Shown: positions 23,772-30,964 of the stretch, piece after piece
Numbering within the stretch: position 1 is the first letter of the stretch
Layout: every line of letters begins with the position of its first letter
Assembly: GCA_900314565.1 (NCBI GenBank)
Contig: OMVU01000079.1
Coordinates: 1-39,010 of the forward strand
Reading direction: 5' to 3'
Source: an uncultured Eubacteriales bacterium
Lineage (GTDB): Bacteria > Bacillota > Clostridia > Lachnospirales > Lachnospiraceae
DNA: 39,010 bases
The notes under the pieces: generated by a model
Databases searched by the model: none
What the model was told of the DNA's origin: nothing
The model's input: the letters and a program-made list of their open reading frames with translations, nothing else
Made by a program: the position numbers and the translations under genes

Positions 23772-24291
23772 ATGAATATCATACAGACTTTTTATGATGA
23801 TATGGCGGCTCAGTATGATCAGTTGTTTCTTGACTGGCACGCGACGACACAGGAGCAGGCAGCTGTCCTGAATAAGATCTTTTCGGAGAATGGATTCGAC
23901 CAAACAGCGCAGATCCTTGACTGTGCGTGCGGGATCGGTACACAGGCGATCGGCTTAGCCTCGATCGGATATTCTGTGACAGCGTCGGATATCAGTGACG
24001 GTGAGCTGGCTGAGGCAGCCGCCGTACTCACCTCCATATATCCACAGGACGGAAAAGGGACAGCGTGTATCTTTCCAGACCTGGGTGTGGAACGGAGAAA
24101 ACTATCAGCTGACACAGTACATCATCGATGATGAGGACAGCCTGAAGATCAGTAAGTTTGTCTGTGAATACCGTGCTGTCCGCAGAGAGGAACTGACGGA
24201 CCTGCTGCTGTCAAACGGATGCAGCGAGGTGGTCTGGAAGTTCCCGGAGGAAACAGGGTTCTACCAGCCGATCGTAACGGCGAGAAAGTGA
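23772..24291 (+). pseudogene. SAM-dependent methyltransferase with internal deletion and frameshift
   Basis: The start is intact: MNIIQTFYDDMAAQYDQLFL, then ILDCACGIGTQAIGLASIGY (motif I) and SVTASDISDGELAEA. The frame then changes and the gene resumes at PPYIHRTEKGQRVSFQTWVW, followed by YQLTQYIIDDEDSLKISKFV and the C-terminus EVVWKFPEETGFYQPIVTA. About 80-100 residues of the core are missing around 24020-24050. GGGGAGAGG precedes the ATG. Neither half can bind SAM and substrate as a whole enzyme. This decayed gene sits inside an otherwise tight operon, so the loss is probably recent. Confidence 0.85.
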
Positions 24292-24300
24292 AAATCAGGA

Positions 24301-24525
24301 ATGAATATTGATTGGGTAGACGGATCTGAGATCCATGTCCGTATAGATCGAGGCACAGCGGTCATATCTGCAAACAGAGAAGGTCTGCTTTCTTTGGCCG
24401 GTCAGTTCACTGCACTGGCCGAAGGAGTACCGGGAGATCACATCCATTATGACGAGTACAGTTCTCTTGAAGAAGGCTCTGTGGAATTGATCGTTGAGAG
24501 GATATCTGATGGAGAAAGTTTATGA
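24301..24525 (+). CDS. Imm32-like small protein
   Basis: 74 residues. The core AVISANREGLLSLAGQFTAL, then GDHIHYDEYSSLEEGSVELI matches the Imm32 immunity-protein pattern (SANxxGLxxLAxxLxxLA...GxHxHxDEYxSLExGSxELI). Imm32 members are predicted immunity proteins in polymorphic toxin loci, though many stand alone. There is no toxin partner here. The ribosome binding site is weak (AGGA very near the ATG), so translation may depend on coupling with what precedes. Confidence 0.75.
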   Translation: MNIDWVDGSEIHVRIDRGTAVISANREGLLSLAGQFTALAEGVPGDHIHYDEYSSLEEGSVELIVERISDGESL

Positions 24526-24793
24526 GTTCAGTGCGGTCATTCATGAGGTGCCGGACAATGGTGGAGCGTATGTCATTTTTCCCTGGAACATCAGGGAGGA
24601 GTTTGGAAAAGGCCGCGTAAAAGTCCATGCCGAATTCGACGGCATTCCTTACGATGGAAGTATCGTCAATATGGGCGTGAAGGATGAGGATGGAAGCGTG
24701 TGCTATATCATCGGAATCCTGAAGGCGATCCGGAAGAAGCTGAACAAAGGCGGCGGAGACAGTGTGCACGTTGTGATCCGGGAAAGGAGTTAA
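24509..24793 (+). CDS. DUF1905 domain protein
   Basis: 94 residues from ATG 24509, which overlaps the Imm32-like gene by 17 bp and has GAGAGGA upstream. The domain reads YEFSAVIHEVPDNGGAYVIF, then PWNIREEFGKGRVKVHAEFD and ILKAIRKKLNKGGGDSVHVV, a complete DUF1905 beta-barrel (AbrB/PemK-like in shape). Function is unknown; related proteins carry a C-terminal YdeI/OmpD-associated region that is missing here. It ends the WYL-led gene run. Confidence 0.88.
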   Translation: MEKVYEFSAVIHEVPDNGGAYVIFPWNIREEFGKGRVKVHAEFDGIPYDGSIVNMGVKDEDGSVCYIIGILKAIRKKLNKGGGDSVHVVIRERS

Positions 24794-24839
24794 ACTCTTC
24801 AGAGCAGCCTTGAAGCGATCCTGCTGTCGGGGCACAATC

Positions 24840-24868
24840 TTGCAACGAATAAACAGGCGTGCTACAAT
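24840..24868 (+). promoter_or_regulatory. Promoter of the monooxygenase gene
   Basis: TTGCAA (24840-24845), 17-bp spacer, TACAAT (24863-24868). The next gene starts 116 bp downstream. Confidence 0.65.
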
Positions 24869-24984
24869 TAATTATACGGTCAGCGGGATCATCAGAGACT
24901 GCGACAGAGACAGCTTTTGTTACAGGTGGATAATACAATCTATTCGGCGGTGAACAGTCGTCGGGATAACGAGGTGAAGTGATT

Positions 24985-25311
24985 ATGGCGATAACAGTGA
25001 ATCTGTATTATACAGGAATGAACGGTGATGCCCGCAGGTTTGCGGAGGAAATGGAGTCTTCCGGAACGGCGGACGCCATCCGTGCAGAGGCAGGTAATCT
25101 GCGGTACGAATATTTCTTCCCGATGAATGATCCGGAGACTGTGCTGCTGATCGACAGCTGGCAGGATCAGGAGGCGATCGATGCACATCACGCATCACCG
25201 ATGATGGGAGCCATCGCTGCGCTCCGTGAAAAGTATGATCTTCATATGACCGTGGAGCGGTTCACCAGCGCGGAGATACCGGATACAGAGGGGCAGTTCA
25301 TCAGGAAATAA
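24985..25311 (+). CDS. Antibiotic biosynthesis monooxygenase (ABM) domain protein
   Basis: 108 residues from ATG 24985; GAGGTG lies 8 nt upstream. One ABM dimeric alpha/beta-barrel domain: ITVNLYYTGMNGDARRFAEE, then NLRYEYFFPMNDPETVLLID and SWQDQEAIDAHHASPMMGAI. The W in DSWQDQEA and the HH in AHHASP are family features. Members are quinol or heme-type monooxygenases such as YgiN. Substrate unknown. It has its own promoter, so it is a separate unit following the WYL run. Confidence 0.9.
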   Translation: MAITVNLYYTGMNGDARRFAEEMESSGTADAIRAEAGNLRYEYFFPMNDPETVLLIDSWQDQEAIDAHHASPMMGAIAALREKYDLHMTVERFTSAEIPDTEGQFIRK

Positions 25312-25424
25312 GGATTGCCCTGCCGACCGCATATTGATATCGTGATGCGGTATTCAGTCTATATCGCATATGACTGATGTGTATCCGGCAGCTGTAAAAT
25401 GAAGGAATCATGGAATGAAAAGGA

Positions 25425-25456
25425 ATGCCTCTGAGTCAATAACGGCTCAGGGGCAT
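25425..25456 (+). terminator. Hairpin after the monooxygenase gene
   Basis: ATGCCTCTGAG (25425-25435) pairs with CTCAGGGGCAT (25446-25456), eleven pairs with one G-U. Only a short T-run follows, so termination is probable but not certain. Confidence 0.55.
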
Positions 25457-25472
25457 ATTTGCGCGTACCTAC

Positions 25473-25609
25473 GGGCGGTGCGAGGATGGAGCATAATAAG
25501 CGGTGGGAGCCTGCTCATAAAGCCGCACAGAGTGCGAACATCCACATAGCGCGACAGCGCGACATGAGCATGGAGCGAAAGCGGAATGCGAATGGCACCG
25601 CCCGGTAAA
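25473..25609. repeat. Dispersed repeat family 1, copy 2, in an inverted-repeat-bounded block
   Basis: The block 25473-25603 is bounded by GGGCGGTGC and GCACCGCCC (perfect 9-bp inverted pair). Its right part (25546-25609) is homologous to 9831-9896. No coding sequence is supported in 25312-25641. Confidence 0.7.
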
Positions 25610-25641
25610 CAGAAATATAGAAACGATTTGGAGGAGGTACT

Positions 25642-27105
25642 ATGAAACTGGAACAGCTTTCCGGCTGTGAACTCGGTCGGCTGGTAAACAAGGGCGAAGT
25701 TTCGCCGACGGAGGTAATTCAATATTTCAGAAAAAGAATCGAGGAGAGAAATCCCTCTGTAAATGCGTTTACTTACACAAAGTTTGAAGACGCCTTTGCG
25801 GAAGCAGGAAAGCTGGAAAAACGTCTTGCAGGAAGGGAAGACTGCGGGCCTCTGGCCGGTGTCCCGATCGCGCTGAAAGATTTTCTTCCTTCCAAATCCG
25901 GGTGGACAAATTCCCACGGCGGCGTAAAGTCTCTGATTCAGAAGGACACAGAGGACTCTGTTTTTTACAGAGCAGCAAACATGGCCGGGGCGATCGCAGT
26001 CGGGAAGACCAATGCGCCGGCCTTTGCTTTCCGGGGAACAACGGATAATCTGCTCTACGGGCCGACTTCCACTCCGTTCAGGCCCGGGTACAATTCAGGC
26101 GGCTCTTCCGGCGGCAGTGCTGCCGCAGTTGCAGACGGCATGATCCTGATCGGCGAGGGGTCGGACGGGGGAGGATCGATCCGGATCCCCGCATCCTGGT
26201 GCGGCTGCTTCGGCTTCAAAGCGTCCGTCGGTACGATTCCGAGTGTCAACAGGCCCGATGGTTGGGCTGCGTCCCATCCGTACTGTTTTAACGGCGCAAT
26301 TACAAAGACGGTAGAAGACAGTGCCGTGATGCTGGAATACATGGCGTATTACGATCCGAGGGATCCGCACAGCGTATTCCGTGAAAAAAGAAATTTCAGA
26401 GAGCTCATGAAGAAGCCGCTGAAAAATGTCAGGATCGGCTATACAGATGATTTCGGTATTTTTCCGGTGGATAATGAAGTAAAGCGGATCGTCCGGAAAG
26501 CAGCGCTGCGCTTCCGTGAGGCGGGGGCAGTTGTGGAACCGGTGGAATTTCATTTTCCGCACACTCACAATGAGTATGCGGAATTCTGGTGCCGCAGTAT
26601 CTGCTTTGACACAGCGACAGATATGGAATTATGGAAGCGAAAAGGGTTCGACCTTGTAAAGGATCACCGGGATGAACTGCCGGAAGAATTTATTTACTGG
26701 AATGCAGAGGTCATGAAGGCGGACATCATGGATTTCAGAGCCATGAATGAGATGCGGACAGAGATCCTGGATGTACAGGAGGATGTTTTCAGAAGGTATG
26801 ATCTGATCCTCTCACCGGTCACGATCTGTGCTCCGGTCCCGAATGCGTCAGACGGGAACACGAAGGGCCCGGAAGAGGTAAACGGACAGAGGACAGAGCC
26901 GCTGATCGGCTTTTGTGAAACATTCTTCGAGAACTTTACCGGCAATCCGGCTGCTTCCGTTCCGGCAGGGCTGACTGATGCCGGGCTGCCTGTCGGAATG
27001 CAGATCATCGGCAGAAAGTTCATGGATGAGGATGTTCTTGCAGCGGCGTACACATATGAGCAGATCAATCCCTGGTTCTATGATATTCCTCTCGGCAGGA
27101 TGTGA
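25642..27105 (+). CDS. Amidase signature family enzyme
   Basis: 487 residues, full length. The Ser-cisSer-Lys triad can be placed: K79 in GVPIALKDF, the cis-Ser in GGSSGGSAAAVADG (S155/S156) and nucleophile S179 in GSDGGGSIRIPAS. The C-terminal GNPAASVPAGLTDAGLPVGM block is standard. The family hydrolyses amides and includes GatA, but gatB/gatC are absent here and the sequence lacks the typical GatA end, so a general amidase is preferred. GGAGGAGG precedes ATG 25642. The stop codon is the first triplet of the 34-bp array. Confidence 0.9.
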   Translation: MKLEQLSGCELGRLVNKGEVSPTEVIQYFRKRIEERNPSVNAFTYTKFEDAFAEAGKLEKRLAGREDCGPLAGVPIALKDFLPSKSGWTNSHGGVKSLIQKDTEDSVFYRAANMAGAIAVGKTNAPAFAFRGTTDNLLYGPTSTPFRPGYNSGGSSGGSAAAVADGMILIGEGSDGGGSIRIPASWCGCFGFKASVGTIPSVNRPDGWAASHPYCFNGAITKTVEDSAVMLEYMAYYDPRDPHSVFREKRNFRELMKKPLKNVRIGYTDDFGIFPVDNEVKRIVRKAALRFREAGAVVEPVEFHFPHTHNEYAEFWCRSICFDTATDMELWKRKGFDLVKDHRDELPEEFIYWNAEVMKADIMDFRAMNEMRTEILDVQEDVFRRYDLILSPVTICAPVPNASDGNTKGPEEVNGQRTEPLIGFCETFFENFTGNPAASVPAGLTDAGLPVGMQIIGRKFMDEDVLAAAYTYEQINPWFYDIPLGRM

Positions 27106-27238
27106 TCTCAGCCGCAGACTTATCCTGACTTCAGATTGATCTCAGCTGCAGAATTATTCTGAAGTGAGTTCGATCTCAGCCGCCTGATTATTCTGACTTG
27201 AGTTTGATCTCAGCCGCAGACTTTTTGTAACATTAGTT
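27103..27238 (+). repeat. Four-unit 34-bp tandem array
   Basis: Four imperfect units of exactly 34 bp (27103-27136, 27137-27170, 27171-27204, 27205-27238), each starting (T/C)GATCTCAGC(C/T)GC and three ending AGTT. It begins at the amidase TGA stop and sits before the riboswitch leader. A minisatellite-like array. Confidence 0.87.
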
Positions 27239-27328
27239 CATGGCTCAATTCCTGCCGTTCTTTCCGGGAAATTCCATGAAATATGTTCTTAATGTCTTTA
27301 AGATTTCATATGCCGCAGGGATTTTTTG

Positions 27329-27337
27329 TGTTATAAT
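27329..27337 (+). promoter_or_regulatory. Extended -10 promoter for the riboswitch-transporter transcript
   Basis: TGTTATAAT gives the extended TGN plus TATAAT form; no good -35 box is seen 17 bp upstream. The transcript would start at about 27344, right at the first leader hairpin. Confidence 0.55.
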
Positions 27338-27343
27338 AGCCCC

Positions 27344-27410
27344 GCTCTCAAAAGAGAGCCAAGCAGTTCGGGTCCGATATCCTGCTTGTAAAACATTAAA
27401 ACCAAAGGAG
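27344..27410 (+). ncRNA. preQ1 riboswitch (preQ1-I-like) before the queuosine-precursor transporter gene
   Basis: A leader hairpin GCTCTC-AAAA-GAGAGC (27344-27359) is followed by stem P1 AAGCAG (27361-27366) / CTGCTT (27382-27387). The loop contains TTCGGGT, and an A-rich tail GTAAAACATTAAAACC follows. GGT in the loop can pair with ACC (27401-27403) to make the H-type pseudoknot, which lies directly against the Shine-Dalgarno AAAGGAG. Short P1, UUCG-type loop, A-rich tail and pseudoknot next to the SD are the marks of preQ1 aptamers with translational control. The downstream transporter gene fits. The exact preQ1 class is uncertain. Confidence 0.7.
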
Positions 27411-27417
27411 AAAAAAA

Positions 27418-28170
27418 ATGAAGCATTTGAGAAGTACCATTGAGGAGTACAAAGTACTCCTGCGCAGCGTGCCCGCTATGGTCATCGCTGTCTTTATTTT
27501 GTCTGTCGTCCTGATGAATCTTCTGGCAGGCAGAGAACTTTACCGTTCGGATTACTTTTGTCTGAACACCGGTCTTGCACTGTCATGGATTTCCTTCCTG
27601 TGCATGGACTGCATCTGCAAACGTTTCGGGGCAAAAGCTGCCACAAGAATTTCCGTAGTCGCGATCGTTGTCAATATGATCTGTGCCGTCATTTTCTGGC
27701 TGCTGATGAAGACACCGGGACAGTGGGCAGCATATTATTCAGCCGGCGAGCCGGTGACGGGGCAGATGATCACGGCAGGGATTGACAGCACTTTTGCCGG
27801 AGCCTGGTACGTTGTACTGGGATCCTCCGCAGCTATGCTGGCCAGTTCGGTCGTCAACTCCCATCTGAACCATATGGTCGGAGAGAGGGCCGACAACGGC
27901 AGGTACAGCGGGTTCGCGGCAAGAAGCCTTGTGTCTACCTGTATTGCCCAGTTCGTTGACAACTTCGTCTTTTCGGCACTGGTCTCTCATGTCTTTTTCG
28001 GATGGAACTGGACACAGGTCATCATCTGCTCCTTTACCTCGATGCTGATTGAACTGGGCCTGGAAGCTGTTTTCACACCCGTCGGCTACAGAATTTCGTC
28101 AGCATGGGAGAAGGAACATGTTGGTGAAAACTATATTATATTCCGTAACAGAGCAGCCGGGCAGATATAA
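27418..28170 (+). CDS. VUT family queuosine precursor transporter
   Basis: 250 residues with about six membrane helices: AMVIAVFILSVVLMNLLAG near the start, then LALSWISFLCMDCICKRFGA, and later AARSLVSTCIAQFVDNFVFS, VFFGWNWTQVIICSFTSMLI. RSLVSTCIAQFVDNFVF is the DxF/SxxAQFxDxxVF block of the YhhQ/VUT family, which imports preQ0, preQ1 or queuine for tRNA modification. AAAGGAG lies 7 nt before ATG 27418 inside the riboswitch tail, so preQ1 would shut off synthesis of its own importer. Confidence 0.87.
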   Translation: MKHLRSTIEEYKVLLRSVPAMVIAVFILSVVLMNLLAGRELYRSDYFCLNTGLALSWISFLCMDCICKRFGAKAATRISVVAIVVNMICAVIFWLLMKTPGQWAAYYSAGEPVTGQMITAGIDSTFAGAWYVVLGSSAAMLASSVVNSHLNHMVGERADNGRYSGFAARSLVSTCIAQFVDNFVFSALVSHVFFGWNWTQVIICSFTSMLIELGLEAVFTPVGYRISSAWEKEHVGENYIIFRNRAAGQI

Positions 28171-28229
28171 AATTGACAGGGCTTTCCGGCAGAACGGACG
28201 AAAAGAACACCTCTTGGTAAAAATTATGC

Positions 28230-28252
28230 CCGGATCGTTCGAAGCGGTCCGG
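28230..28252 (+). terminator. Probable terminator after the transporter gene
   Basis: CCGGATCG (28230-28237) pairs with CGGTCCGG (28245-28252), eight pairs with one G-U, loop of 7. It is followed by actttgcattt, a weak T tract. Confidence 0.45.
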
Positions 28253-28280
28253 ACTTTGCATTTATGAGAGCAGTTTAGAT

Positions 28281-29678
28281 ATGACTTCTATTTTTGACAG
28301 GAAATTTGTTCGTCACACTATGGCGGTCGCTCTGCCGATCATGCTTCAGAACGGCATCACGAATTTTGTGAATATGCTGGACAATATTATGGTCGGAAGA
28401 GTCGGCACGGATCCGATGACGGGTGTCTCGATCGTGAACACCCTGCTTTTTGTATGGAACCTGTGTGTGTTCGGAGGACTCTCTGGAATCGGGATCTTCA
28501 CCGCTCAGTACTGCGGGAAAGAGGACCATGAAGGCGTTCGGTGGACCTTCCGCCTGCAGCTTATTGTGGCAGTCGTGCTTACTGTGGCAGGCCTGGCGGT
28601 CTTCACATTTTACGGGGAACAGCTGATCGGTCTGTACCTGCAGGAAGATAATGGCGGCGGATCTCCGGAACTGACCCTGCAGGCAGCGGCAGCTTATCTC
28701 GCAGTCATGTGCGTGGGCTTTCTGCCGTTCGCAATCACGCAGGCCTATTATTCCGTTATCCGCGCACATGAGGAGACAGTCGCGCCCATGGTGGCTTCCT
28801 TTATTGCAGTGGGCGTGAATCTGCTGGGAAATTATATCCTTATTTTCGGAAAATTCGGCGCGCCTGCCCTTGGAGTTGTGGGCGCAGCTGCTGCAACTGT
28901 CATAGCCAGGTTCACAGAGCTGCTCTTTATCGTGATCTGGGCGCACACGCATACAGAAAAGCTGCCATTTATCGTCGGGGCTTTTCGAAGTCTGTATGTG
29001 CCGAAGGCACTCATGGCGGCGTGCATTCAGAAAGGGACCCCTCTTCTTATGAACGAGGCTCTGTGGTCCGGGGCACAGGCCATGCTGGCGCAGTGCTACA
29101 GTGTGCGCGGTCTGTCCGTTGTGTCAGCATTCAATATTTCCCAGACCTTAGGAAATGTTTTCAATGTTGCCTTTATCGCCATGGGTTCGGCTACAGCAAT
29201 TATTATGGGACAGAGGCTGGGAGAATGGGGCGAGTCGCGAGCAAAGGAGCTTAAGAAAGAAGCCTGGAAACTCACATTCTTTTCTGTTCTGCTGTGCGTG
29301 GTTTCCGCAATCCTGATGGCAGCGGTATCCGGTCTGTTTCCGCTCATTTACAGGACGACGGACGAGATCCGTCATCTCGCGAGCGGTCTCATCTGTATAG
29401 CTGCTCTTTTCATGCCTGTGCACGCATTTAATAATGCTGCGTATTTCATTATCCGGTCAGGCGGAAAAACATTTGTCACATTCCTTTTCGATTCGTGTTT
29501 CTGCTGGATCGCGTCTTTACCAATGGCTTTTTTCCTGGCGCACTATACGAAGGTGCCGATTCTTGCACTCTATGCGGTCGTGAGCTCAGTTGAGCTGATC
29601 AAGGTGGCGATCGGAAGCATTTTGATCAACAAGGGCATCTGGATCAAAGATATTACGGTATCCGGTATTGATTTCTGA
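28281..29678 (+). CDS. MATE family efflux transporter
   Basis: 465 residues, twelve membrane helices. It opens RHTMAVALPIMLQNGITNFV and NMLDNIMVGRVGTDPMTGVS, the normal MATE start, and contains RAHEETVAPMVASFIAVGVN near helix 5 and AFNISQTLGNVFNVAFIAMG in the second half. MATE exporters use Na+ or H+ to move drugs, dyes or natural products out. The Shine-Dalgarno is weak. It is the first of three MATE genes in 9 kb, and its sequence is only distantly like the other two, so they are not recent duplicates. Confidence 0.92.
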   Translation: MTSIFDRKFVRHTMAVALPIMLQNGITNFVNMLDNIMVGRVGTDPMTGVSIVNTLLFVWNLCVFGGLSGIGIFTAQYCGKEDHEGVRWTFRLQLIVAVVLTVAGLAVFTFYGEQLIGLYLQEDNGGGSPELTLQAAAAYLAVMCVGFLPFAITQAYYSVIRAHEETVAPMVASFIAVGVNLLGNYILIFGKFGAPALGVVGAAAATVIARFTELLFIVIWAHTHTEKLPFIVGAFRSLYVPKALMAACIQKGTPLLMNEALWSGAQAMLAQCYSVRGLSVVSAFNISQTLGNVFNVAFIAMGSATAIIMGQRLGEWGESRAKELKKEAWKLTFFSVLLCVVSAILMAAVSGLFPLIYRTTDEIRHLASGLICIAALFMPVHAFNNAAYFIIRSGGKTFVTFLFDSCFCWIASLPMAFFLAHYTKVPILALYAVVSSVELIKVAIGSILINKGIWIKDITVSGIDF

Positions 29679-29724
29679 CGCAGACGAGGCGTTCTGATCA
29701 AAGCGAAGAAACAGGTGCATGGAG

Positions 29725-29915
29725 TTGAAGAAGAATTGTTAAGTGTGATATAGTAGTGACAGCCGAGGCTCCTTAAGCTGACGACGGCCGGGAGACATAT
29801 TTTGCCCACGAATGCCTGAAGGCACACGTAGCTGCAAAACAGTCATCCGAGGCCATTAAGTCAGACATCAAAACGATGTTTTGGGAGGGGATGACAGGGG
29901 CAAGGCCGATAAATA
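29725..29915 (+). ncRNA. Candidate structured non-coding RNA between MATE and flavodoxin genes
   Basis: A promoter-like TTGAAG (29724-29729), 18 bp and TATAGT lead into a compact region full of nested stems. CGGCC (29785-29789) pairs with GGCCG (29904-29908) and encloses two arms. Arm 1: TTTTGC/GCAAAA (29800-29805 and 29834-29839), then ACG/CGT, then TGCC-TGAA-GGCA (29813-29824). Arm 2: GTCATCC/GGATGAC (29842-29848 and 29889-29895) enclosing ACATC-AAAAC-GATGT (29865-29879). No ORF fits. It resembles no RNA family I can name with confidence. Confidence 0.45.
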
Positions 29916-29983
29916 TTTTTAGTGCTGACACGTCTGCCATATCCTGCGGGTCATTTCAACTATAGTGAAAGAAGGTATATTTT

Positions 29984-30460
29984 ATGGAGAAAAAACTGGT
30001 TGCTTACTTTTCTGCATCGGGCGTAACAAAGAAGGTGGCGGAGGAAATCGCGGAAATTGAACAGGCAGATCTTTTCGAGATCACACCGGAGATTCCCTAC
30101 ACGAAAGCGGATCTGGACTGGAGAGACAAAAATTCAAGGTCGACTGTCGAGATGAATGATCCGAACTGCCGCCCGGCGATCGTGGGAAAGCCGGCGGACG
30201 ATTATGACGTGATCTTTGTCGGTTTTCCGATCTGGTGGGGCAGGGAGCCCAGCGTTGTCGATACGTTTCTTGATCAGCTGACAGGTGAGGGAAAAGTGAT
30301 TATCCCGTTCTGCACATCCGGAGGAAGCGGTTTCGGCAATACAAGTGAAAGAATCAATAATCTGACCGGCAGAAAGTTCAAAGTGCTGGAAGGAAAACGG
30401 TACGGCGGAAGTGTATCACTTAAAGATCTGAAGATCTGGATGGATGAGCTGGGAATGTAA
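29984..30460 (+). CDS. Flavodoxin
   Basis: 158 residues. The FMN phosphate loop is near the start (VAYFSASGVTKKVAEEIAEI), with FVGFPIWWGREPSVVDTFLD for the isoalloxazine side and IPFCTSGGSGFGNTSERIN for the third loop. This is the Flavodoxin_4 type common in gut Firmicutes. It binds FMN and carries electrons, or acts as an NADPH-quinone-reductase-like protein. AGAAGG precedes ATG 29984. A terminator follows closely, so it is monocistronic. Confidence 0.92.
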   Translation: MEKKLVAYFSASGVTKKVAEEIAEIEQADLFEITPEIPYTKADLDWRDKNSRSTVEMNDPNCRPAIVGKPADDYDVIFVGFPIWWGREPSVVDTFLDQLTGEGKVIIPFCTSGGSGFGNTSERINNLTGRKFKVLEGKRYGGSVSLKDLKIWMDELGM

Positions 30461-30491
30461 GAACAGCGTCTCGTCCTGTATGAAGAAGAGG

Positions 30492-30532
30492 CAGCGGTCA
30501 AGGTCATCTCAACGAAATGACCTTGGCCGCTG
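30492..30532 (+). terminator. Terminator of the flavodoxin gene
   Basis: CAGCGGTCAAGGTCAT (30492-30507) pairs with ATGACCTTGGCCGCTG (30517-30532), sixteen pairs with one G-U, followed by tccttt. Confidence 0.85.
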
Positions 30533-30540
30533 TCCTTTCA

Positions 30541-30964
30541 GGTCCGGCCTCTCCTCAGAGCACTTTATGGAATTGTTTCGGGTCATTAATGATTCTGATT
30601 TCATAGTCCGACCCTGTAAGAGCGCAGCGCTCGCCGGCCGCCTGGAGAGGGATGCAGGGAAGACAGCTATCGATTTCTGAACGTTAACAAGCTGCTGTAA
30701 TCAGAAGAGAAGACAGGTCATATAGCTGACAAGTACAGAAATGCCGGCTGCAGATCGATCTTCCATCCTGATTGCGGCAGCTTTTTCTTTTCACTTCAGC
30801 AGCGCAGCAAATTATCGGAACGGGAACGAACAGGACAGACTGGCAAAGTCCTGGAAATTGGCGTATGATGTTAGAAATGAAGAAAGTGAAGCTACTACTA
30901 TATATTCAGTGGTTGATCATGGAAATATAACCGGCTTATCGGATGAGAAAAAAGGCAATACAAA
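30541..30964. other. Gap without a supported gene
   Basis: 424 bp with only doubtful short ORFs. A GCTGC/GCAGC hairpin with a TTTTTCTTTT tract ends near 30792. A plus-strand ORF (30741-30968) has no family resemblance or start site. A minus-strand stretch ending LTGSDYEIRIINDPKQFHKV and a stop (about 30550-30615) looks coding-like and may be a small gene remnant, but no more can be said. Confidence 0.4.

Noticed and set aside
27103-27238. CRISPR array
   Set aside because: The 34-bp units are directly tandem, with no unique spacers, and imperfect.
29760-29915. RNase P RNA, tmRNA or FMN riboswitch
   Set aside because: The conserved GAGGAAAGUCC of RNase P, the tRNA-like ends of tmRNA and the conserved FMN aptamer core are absent.
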